Of a DNA stretch of 48,299 bases, positions 1 through 5,867 are shown one piece after another (the stretch's first letter is position 1; each line of letters starts with the position of its first letter). Both the position numbers and the translations under genes were made by a program. The DNA is from an uncultured Bacteroidales bacterium (GTDB taxonomy: Bacteria; Bacteroidota; Bacteroidia; Bacteroidales; Bacteroidaceae): contig CADCLN010000020.1 of NCBI GenBank assembly GCA_902802265.1, forward strand, positions 1 through 48,299, given 5' to 3'. The notes under the pieces were generated by a model, which saw only the letters and a list, made by a program, of their open reading frames with translations, searched no databases and had not been told where the DNA came from.

Positions 1-139
1 GCCCGTGGATGAACCCAACGTTCAGCAGGATGCGGGTGCAGGCCCGACCGCTGGCATTGCGGTAGGACTCCTTCAGCCGGTAGTACTTCTCGTACTCACC
101 TGTCTCTGGGTTGTATCTCATCTGCGACGTGAAATTCAT
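1..139 (-). CDS. IS1634-like transposase, N-terminal fragment cut by window edge
   Basis: Reading the minus strand from the ATG at 139 gives 46 codons that run off the window. The fragment begins MNFTSQMRYNPETGEYEKYY and continues with RLKESYRN and RILLNVGF; the YYR-x2-ESYRN and LLNVGF pattern is what I know from the start of IS1634-family (IS4-like) DDE transposases of Bacteroides and Prevotella. The catalytic DDE region lies outside the window, so family assignment rests on the N-terminus only. A TATCTTTG -7 box (144-151, minus) sits five bases before the ATG, so the transcript would be nearly leaderless. The IS end is near position 271, because sequence from 174 to 271 is repeated inverted at 48202-48299. 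Confidence 0.6.
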   Translation of the reverse strand, partial: MNFTSQMRYNPETGEYEKYYRLKESYRNASGRACTRILLNVGFIHG

Positions 140-271
140 GCCGCAAAGATAAGCATATTTTTTTTAACCGCTGTGTTCTACAATGCGGTTTTGGCATCTT
201 GCCGAGGCTAACTGGCTGAAAATCTAATGCAACTTTTTTGAAAAAAGTTCAAAGCGTCAAAGTTGGGTTAA
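140..271 (-). mobile_element. IS terminus, left copy (non-coding end of the insertion sequence)
   Basis: Bases 174-271 match the reverse complement of 48202-48299 with one difference (T at 184 against C in the other copy). The match stops sharply after agttgggttaa, which marks the IS boundary. It contains a near-perfect palindrome at 231-249, aactttttt-g-aaaaaagtt. The element belongs with the transposase fragment at 1-139. Terminal inverted repeats and a target duplication cannot be checked because the other end of the element is outside the window. Confidence 0.7.
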
Positions 272-504
272 CAATTGCGCTGTTTATTGCCATACTTAAC
301 CGTTGAATATTCAAAACATTGCTATTGTCGATGCGAAACACGGCACTTTTCGTTCAATAATTCGTGTTATGTTAATTTTCTGCCAATTTTAACATCTTGA
401 AAAAGGGTGGACGGTGTGCCATATTTTATTTCCTTTGATGATTTTTTTGATGAAAGTTACATTGTTTGGCTAAACAACTGGTTTATATTTAGATACGTTG
501 AAAA

Positions 505-548
505 AAGTTACATTAAAGTTGCATTAAAGTTACATTAAAGTTTCACTA
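505..548. repeat. Four tandem copies of an 11-base unit (aagttacatta)
   Basis: The four units are aagttacatta, aagttgcatta, aagttacatta and aagtttcacta, in direct order with no gaps. The period is close to one helical turn. It lies about 430 bases upstream of the TACCTTTG box of the restriction-modification operon and about 235 bases from the IS end. Its role is unknown. Confidence 0.8.
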
Positions 549-971
549 AAACGAGGGGTTTGCGGTACTTTTTTGTGCATACAAGTGATTTTTGATGAAA
601 ACAACATGAAATTTGTTGGTGAAATTGATGATTTTTTCTCGCCTTTGTAGGTGAATAAAATCACAACTTATTCACATCGCCATTTGTTGACCAGAAATAC
701 CCCCAGAATTGTAAAGAGTTCCGTTGTTTAATCGGTGACTCAGATTTGAGGGCTGATAATAGCCATCACCTTCTCCACTTCATCCCCAATTCACATGATA
801 GTTCGAGGGTGTGCGCACATCCTCCCTTGTTTCTCAAACAGTCTCTTGGACTGCCCCAAACACCCTGCCAAGCACAAGTTATACCCACCTTTTCATCGCC
901 CCCACAAAGAAAACACACCCCCTCCCCGCATTTTTTCCCCCATAAACCCCGATAGTTCCATGAAAATTTAA

Positions 972-979
972 TACCTTTG
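972..979 (+). promoter_or_regulatory. -7 box (TACCTTTG) of the restriction-modification operon
   Basis: TACCTTTG fits the Bacteroidetes TAnnTTTG -7 consensus and lies 61 bases before the methyltransferase ATG. No clear TTTG -33 element is seen 19-21 bases upstream, so the promoter may be weak or activated. Confidence 0.55.
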
Positions 980-1040
980 CACCTGACTTGCAAATTTTGG
1001 TTTATTAAACTCAACCGAAAAAATAATTCAGCAGTATATT

Positions 1041-2462
1041 ATGGCAAAAGCAAAACCCTTTATCAAGTGGGTTGGAGGAAAAAGCCAACTCATTGACCAA
1101 CTGGATGCACTGCTTCCGGCTGACTTTGGTAACTGGAAGAATGTTACGTACATCGAACCCTTTGTGGGTGGTGGAGCAATGCTCTTTTATATGCTTCAAC
1201 GTTATCCTAATATCCAGCACGCTGTTATCAATGATATAAATCCAGATTTGACAACCTGTTATCGTACTGTCAGAGATACTCCAGAACTTCTTATAAAGTC
1301 TTTGATGGATATTGAGACTGCCTATTTAGCTATTGAAAGCGAAGAGGGCCGAAAGGATTTTTTCTTGGCGGCTCGTGATCGATACAATGAGAAGAATCTT
1401 AACCCTGTTGAGAATACAACATATTTTTTCTTTCTCAATAGAACTTGTTATAATGGACTTTATCGTGTAAACAAGAAAGGGCTGTTCAATGTTCCGTTTG
1501 GTAAATATGCGAATCCGCAGATATGCGACCCTTTGACCATCCGAAAGGATAGTGAACTTCTTCAACGTGTAGAGATTATGACGGGTGATTTTGAAGTTAC
1601 TTTCGACCGTGCTAGGGGTAACACGCTTTTCTATTTTGACCCACCTTATCGCCCTCTTAGTGATACGTCAAGCTTTAACGACTATGCAAAAGATGCATTC
1701 AACGACAGCGCCCAGATTCGTTTAAAAGCGTTTTGTGACCGAGTTAACGAAGCAGGTTTTCGTTTTATGCTCAGCAACTCAGATTGCAAGGGTAAAAATG
1801 AAAATGACAATTTCTTCGATGTACTCTATGGGTCGTATCATATAGAAAGAGTTTGGGCATCGCGTAGTATCAACTCTAACCCCAACAAGCGAGGTAAATT
1901 GACTGAATTGGTTATAAGAAACTTTTCTCAACACACTCTTAAAGCACTTACTGCAGAGGAACTAATAAATCTTCCAGAGAATAAAGATGAGTTCATGTTT
2001 GAGTTTGGAAACACGGAGCTTGATATCTTCGATACAGACAAATACAAGAAGGACATTGCCAAAACAAAAAACTACAAGTTTGGCGTGTATTACCATGCAG
2101 ATGGTGGCTTAGGTAATAGTGGTGTTGGCAAGGGGTTGTATCTTGGGCAAGACCTCATGGCTCTTTTTAACTTCTATAACGGGGAAGGTGAATTTGGAGA
2201 TTGTGTTATGGAATATCATGGAACACCTCGTTTTATCGACCTTGTGAGAGATGAAGACTATAAAGCATTTGAACAAGAGGCAATACAACGATATGGAAAT
2301 CAAATGACACATGACCATCTAAAATTATTAACTTTGGAAAAAGGTTTCGATGGTATTCGTTACTTTGACCTTTACACAACAGGTGAGGAATTTGTCTTGT
2401 ACAACACAAACAGTGTGCATCAGGTGAGAGTAATCAGTAATCAACAAATCATGTCCTTATAA
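1041..2462 (+). CDS. DpnM-type DNA adenine methyltransferase (D12 class) with an extra C-terminal ART-like domain
   Basis: Residues 1-298 are a D12/alpha-class N6-adenine methyltransferase: FIKWVGGKSQL at 7-17, SAM-binding FVGGGAM at 41-47, and catalytic DPPY at 200-203. With the DpnII-like endonuclease next door it should methylate GATC on double-stranded DNA. Dam/DpnM proteins are normally about 270-300 residues; this one has 473. Residues about 300-473 form an additional domain with YHADGG (351-356), GKGLYLGQD (363-371), GFDGIRYFD (435-443) and TGEEFVLYN (447-455). That spacing of a His, a Tyr in a G-x-Y motif and a Glu before a beta strand resembles H-Y-E ADP-ribosyltransferase folds; this part is inference. 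The start has a good upstream promoter and the gene is first in a three-gene operon (54 bases to the endonuclease). Confidence 0.85.
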   Translation: MAKAKPFIKWVGGKSQLIDQLDALLPADFGNWKNVTYIEPFVGGGAMLFYMLQRYPNIQHAVINDINPDLTTCYRTVRDTPELLIKSLMDIETAYLAIESEEGRKDFFLAARDRYNEKNLNPVENTTYFFFLNRTCYNGLYRVNKKGLFNVPFGKYANPQICDPLTIRKDSELLQRVEIMTGDFEVTFDRARGNTLFYFDPPYRPLSDTSSFNDYAKDAFNDSAQIRLKAFCDRVNEAGFRFMLSNSDCKGKNENDNFFDVLYGSYHIERVWASRSINSNPNKRGKLTELVIRNFSQHTLKALTAEELINLPENKDEFMFEFGNTELDIFDTDKYKKDIAKTKNYKFGVYYHADGGLGNSGVGKGLYLGQDLMALFNFYNGEGEFGDCVMEYHGTPRFIDLVRDEDYKAFEQEAIQRYGNQMTHDHLKLLTLEKGFDGIRYFDLYTTGEEFVLYNTNSVHQVRVISNQQIMSL

Positions 2463-2516
2463 ATATACCGAATTCGATACAATTAAATATGACGTTTTTG
2501 TCACAAATAAAAGAAT

Positions 2517-3344
2517 ATGGCAAAAGATTTCAATAAGTTCATGTCTCAGCTTCAAGAGACGAATCAAACATTGGATTTTTTCTGTGATTTCAATAAAATT
2601 TCTCAGAATGTAGAGGAAATTAAGCTCAGTCTTTGTATGCTGAACAGCCTGATTGGATCCACAGATATGCGAAAATCAGTAGAAACAATTTGGAATCGTG
2701 ATAAATCTGCTTTCAACGTCATGGACATTCTTATTGCAGTTCGTAGCGAAGGTAAGAAAAAAGTCCTCGACAGTATGGGACATTGTGTGGTTCTTGACTC
2801 TCTTTTTCAGTCCGTGAATGGTGTTTTGGAGTTTCTTAACAATACAGGATTAACAGAAATGTTTCAAACAAAGAAAATTAACGACCTTGTTGATTATGTG
2901 TTTGGAATAGAAACAGGTCTGGACACAAATGCCCGCAAAAATCGAAGTGGACATGTGATGGAGGGTATGGTGGCGCGCATTCTTGACAAAAATGGCATTC
3001 GGTATCGTCAGGAAGTATATTCAAGGGAATGGCCTGAGATTACAAAGGTTCTTGGCGATGATGAGAAGCGTTTTGATTTTGTTATCAAGACTGCGGTTAA
3101 AACTTATTTAATGGAAGTCAATTTCTATAGTGGTGGTGGAAGCAAACTCAATGAGGTAGCTCGTTCATACTCTGATATTGCTCCTAAAGTAAATTCAGTA
3201 CCAGGCTTTGAATTTGTATGGATTACTGACGGCATTGGATGGAAGTCCGCAAAGAACAAGCTACAGGAGGCATACAGCATCATTCCAAGCATTTATAATC
3301 TTACAAGTATAGAGGACTTTCTCCAAGAAGTAAAGGGAAAATGA
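2517..3344 (+). CDS. Type II restriction endonuclease, DpnII/MboI family (GATC)
   Basis: The 275-residue protein matches the usual size of DpnII/MboI enzymes (about 280-290). The family signature is visible: GLDTNARKNRSGHVMEG (134-150) and FDFVI then LMEVNFYSGGGSKLNE (186-213). The likely metal-binding centre is a PD-(D/E)xK variant using E149, D187 and E200-V-N202, as in DpnII-type enzymes where the Lys is replaced. It should cut unmethylated GATC in double-stranded DNA. Its stop overlaps the start of the next methyltransferase by four bases (ATGA at 3341-3344), so those two are translationally coupled. No controller (C) protein gene is present. Confidence 0.85.
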   Translation: MAKDFNKFMSQLQETNQTLDFFCDFNKISQNVEEIKLSLCMLNSLIGSTDMRKSVETIWNRDKSAFNVMDILIAVRSEGKKKVLDSMGHCVVLDSLFQSVNGVLEFLNNTGLTEMFQTKKINDLVDYVFGIETGLDTNARKNRSGHVMEGMVARILDKNGIRYRQEVYSREWPEITKVLGDDEKRFDFVIKTAVKTYLMEVNFYSGGGSKLNEVARSYSDIAPKVNSVPGFEFVWITDGIGWKSAKNKLQEAYSIIPSIYNLTSIEDFLQEVKGK

Positions 3345-4219
3345 TTCCATCATACTATAAATCTCCCAACAATGACTTCACGTTAATTCAAGGTGACTGC
3401 GTTGAAACCTTGTCAAAGTTCAATTTTGGCTTTGATATGGTGTTTGCTGATCCTCCCTATTTCCTGTCAAGTGGCGGCATATCATGCCAAAGCGGTCAAG
3501 TTGTTTGTGTTGATAAGGGAGACTGGGATAAGCCTTCAACTCCCGAAGAAATGGATGCATTTAATCTAAGGTGGCTTTCTGCTTGCAGGGACCACATGAA
3601 GGATAATGCAACTATATGGATTTCGGGAACACACCACAATATTTTCAGTGTTCAGCAACAACTGTTGAAGTTGGAATTCAAAATACTGAATGTAATTACA
3701 TGGGCAAAAACTAATCCACCACCAAATATCTCATGTCGATATTTTACGTACTCTACAGAGTTTATCATCTGGGCAAGAAAGTCGCAAAAGGTTGCTCATT
3801 ACTACAATTATGATTTGATGAAGCAACTTAATGGTAACAAACAAATGACCGATGTGTGGCAGTTGCCTGCCATTGGTCGGTGGGAAAAATCGTGTGGCAA
3901 GCATCCAACCCAAAAGCCATTGGGACTATTGGCAAGATTGATTCAAGCCAGTACCCAGCCTGGAGCATGGATTCTTGACCCCTTCAATGGAAGTGCAACT
4001 ACAGGCATAGCTGCGAATCTATTGGGGAGACGCTATCTTGGATTGGAGATTGAAGCTGAATACCTGTCGATGAGCAAAGCAAGGCGGGAAGAGATAGAAA
4101 ATATAAATATTCGCGGTGGTTATCTTGAGAGGTTGGCAAAAGCAAAAATCATCTTACCTCCTGACAACTTCTTTGTAGCGGACGAGACTGAGAATGATTA
4201 TAATGTACCTTGGTTATAA
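3341..4219 (+). CDS. DpnA-type second DNA methyltransferase (beta class)
   Basis: The 292-residue protein has the beta-class motif order: DPPYFLSSGG (37-46) near the N-terminus, HPTQKP (188-193) and the SAM-binding LDPFNGSATTG (212-222) near the C-terminus. This is the layout of DpnA, the second methyltransferase of the pneumococcal DpnII system, which methylates GATC adenines and can act on single-stranded DNA. It starts within the stop codon of the endonuclease gene, so both are made together. The order here is DpnM-like, endonuclease, DpnA-like, unlike the M-M-R order of the Streptococcus system. Substrate preference is inferred from context. Confidence 0.85.
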   Translation: MIPSYYKSPNNDFTLIQGDCVETLSKFNFGFDMVFADPPYFLSSGGISCQSGQVVCVDKGDWDKPSTPEEMDAFNLRWLSACRDHMKDNATIWISGTHHNIFSVQQQLLKLEFKILNVITWAKTNPPPNISCRYFTYSTEFIIWARKSQKVAHYYNYDLMKQLNGNKQMTDVWQLPAIGRWEKSCGKHPTQKPLGLLARLIQASTQPGAWILDPFNGSATTGIAANLLGRRYLGLEIEAEYLSMSKARREEIENINIRGGYLERLAKAKIILPPDNFFVADETENDYNVPWL

Positions 4220-4583
4220 ATAGTAATTCATCTTTTCAACCCACACAACCCAACAAACAAGCCCGCTGAATTTTGGCAAGTGCCGCTTGCCAAATGTCAG
4301 TGGGTTAGTTGTTGATAATTGAGGCCTGCAAGCTGTGATGATGGGGGCGTTGGAGGGGTAAATATCGTGCCCAAAACACATGAATGTTGCGAATGTTGCA
4401 AATGTTGCAAGCACTTTTCGGGTTTCTTTTTCGGAGTTTCTTTCCCCTTTCCTTCCCTGTTTATACATCAGTTTTGCATGGAAACGGGCTAGAATGGAGT
4501 TTTCAGCAAAGGTCTGTCATGAAGATGTGCTCAGTTTCTGTCACTCAGCAGTCTTGGGGAACTTTGAATAAAGAATGATTTCC
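4220..4583. other. Intergenic region between convergent genes, with nested hairpins and a 9-base repeat
   Basis: A perfect 9-base stem tttggcaag/cttgccaaa (4272-4280 with 4286-4294) lies inside an outer aacccac/gtgggtt pairing (4238-4244 with 4300-4306). It may end the restriction-modification transcript, although no T-run follows. Further right, 4382-4408 holds three direct copies of a gaatgttgc-like 9-mer. Small open frames here (for example at 4380-4578) have no features of real genes. Confidence 0.5.
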
Positions 4584-5711
4584 CTAAATCGTTTCCAACC
4601 AGCGGGAGAGGAAAACGTTATAGACAACGTATGAGGTGGAGTCGAGGCTGGCGAGGGAAAGGAGAAGTTCTTTCTCTACAAGGGCGTTGAGGATGCGTTT
4701 TGCATTGGATGGGGTACCAATGTTGTATTTCTGCAGGAATTTGCTGGCGGTGGGCTGCGTCAATGTACCTTCTTTGGCTACAGCTTTGAGGAAGTTCCAT
4801 TGTTGTTTTGTGAGCAATTCGCGCCATTGTATAAAGGTTTCGGCATTACTTTTTAATGTCATGTCAATGGCTTGATAGACATTGAGTAGCGTGACTTTCT
4901 TGTTTGCCTGCTGATAAATTAGATTGCAGAGCGACTGGGTGTAGAAGGTGTGGCGGCGTGTCCATTCCAAGATATAGTCGATGGCTTCTTGGGTGATGGT
5001 TTTACCGCCTTCTGCGAATTTTTGTTCAATAAAAGCGGAATAAGTGTCAGCATTGATTTTGTCAAGGTAGAGGAATCGGGTACTTTCGTAGAAGGGACTG
5101 CGTGCATCGGCAAACATATTCGTCATGATATGCCGTTTGCTGCTGCAAAAGATGAATTGCACGTTCTTGAGCGGTTGTATGTAGGAGCGGAGTAGGGCTT
5201 CCATGTAGCCAGCTTCGTCGTATTCGCGGATTTGCTGAAATTCATCAATGGCGATAAGCACTTTCTGATCTTCGGCTTCCAGAAAATCGAAAATGGCTTT
5301 AATGGAAAGTTTTTTCTCTTGTTCGTTAGCAAAGGTAAAGGAAAGTTTGGCGTTGTGATTGATGGGGTCGTAACTTAATACGGGGCGTATGCCAGCAATG
5401 GCTTTGAACAGTTTTTTGATGGCAGATGTTTTGCCCAGCACATCAACCAGCGATTCGGTCAGTTTCTCGATGAAATCATCAATGCTCTGTGTGGCATAGA
5501 TGTCAACATAGAATGTGCGAATGGGCTTTTTTTGCTCTCTGAGAGCATCAAAAGTGCGATAAATCAGCCCTGTTTTTCCATATCTTCGGGGCGAAATCAA
5601 GGTAATATTTGAGCCGGCCTCAATGTATTGGCACAATGTATTAAGTTCTTCTTCTCTATCACAAAAGAGTGATTTAGAAACGTATGGAGATGTTGTAAAG
5701 GGGTTTTCCAT
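4584..5711 (-). CDS. AAA/STAND-type ATPase (ATPase_2 family)
   Basis: The 375-residue protein begins with the typical NPFTTSPYV...FCDREEEL lead and has a Walker A-like SPRRYGKTGLIYR (about 40-52) and a Walker B LIAIDEFQQI (about 152-161), followed by a sensor-like FIFCSSKRHIM. The C-terminal 100 residues look like a winged-helix segment (LTQPTASKFLQKYNIGTPSNAKRIL). Such stand-alone ATPases are common, strain-variable and of unknown function in Bacteroidales; they are relatives of archaeal-type ATPases. It stands alone with its own promoter. Proximity to the restriction-modification operon may hint at a defence island, but the genes converge and nothing else supports a link. Confidence 0.7.
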   Translation of the reverse strand: MENPFTTSPYVSKSLFCDREEELNTLCQYIEAGSNITLISPRRYGKTGLIYRTFDALREQKKPIRTFYVDIYATQSIDDFIEKLTESLVDVLGKTSAIKKLFKAIAGIRPVLSYDPINHNAKLSFTFANEQEKKLSIKAIFDFLEAEDQKVLIAIDEFQQIREYDEAGYMEALLRSYIQPLKNVQFIFCSSKRHIMTNMFADARSPFYESTRFLYLDKINADTYSAFIEQKFAEGGKTITQEAIDYILEWTRRHTFYTQSLCNLIYQQANKKVTLLNVYQAIDMTLKSNAETFIQWRELLTKQQWNFLKAVAKEGTLTQPTASKFLQKYNIGTPSNAKRILNALVEKELLLSLASLDSTSYVVYNVFLSRWLETI

Positions 5712-5737
5712 ATTCTTTTTAATGGGTTTTGATGCCG

Positions 5738-5777
5738 CAAAGGTACTACTTTTTTTGCGTTACACAAAAAAAGTAGT
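5738..5777 (-). promoter_or_regulatory. Consensus promoter of the ATPase gene overlapped by a 13-base inverted repeat
   Basis: On the minus strand a TTTG -33 box (5765-5768) is followed after 19 bases by a TACCTTTG -7 box (5738-5745). A perfect inverted repeat, actactttttttg at 5745-5757 and its complement at 5765-5777, has a 7-base centre. One arm contains the -33 box and the other abuts the -7 box, the placement expected of a repressor operator. The protein binding it is unknown. Confidence 0.65.
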
Positions 5778-5867
5778 GCTTTTTTGCTTGTTCCTATAAA
5801 AAATATATGGAATAAACGTGGAAAATGGTTCTGTCGGTTTGTGAGATGAGCTGGCTGGCAGTAAAAC

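Larger units (their letters stand above)
272..1040. other. Gene-free stretch between the IS end and the restriction-modification operon
   Basis: No convincing reading frame is present in these 770 bases. The left part is AT-rich and holds an 11-base tandem repeat at 505-548. The right part (750-950) is C-rich on the plus strand. The only clear signal is the promoter-like TACCTTTG just before the methyltransferase gene. Confidence 0.6.

Noticed and set aside
766-1014. Minus-strand open frame of 82 codons upstream of the methyltransferase
   Set aside because: It overlaps the promoter region, is rich in Gly, Cys and Trp in no family pattern, and has no start signals; it reflects the C-rich plus strand.
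4380-4578. Small overlapping open frames after the restriction-modification operon
   Set aside because: They derive from the 9-base repeat (NVANVA, LQMLQ) and have no promoter or protein-like features, so they are not controller or immunity genes.
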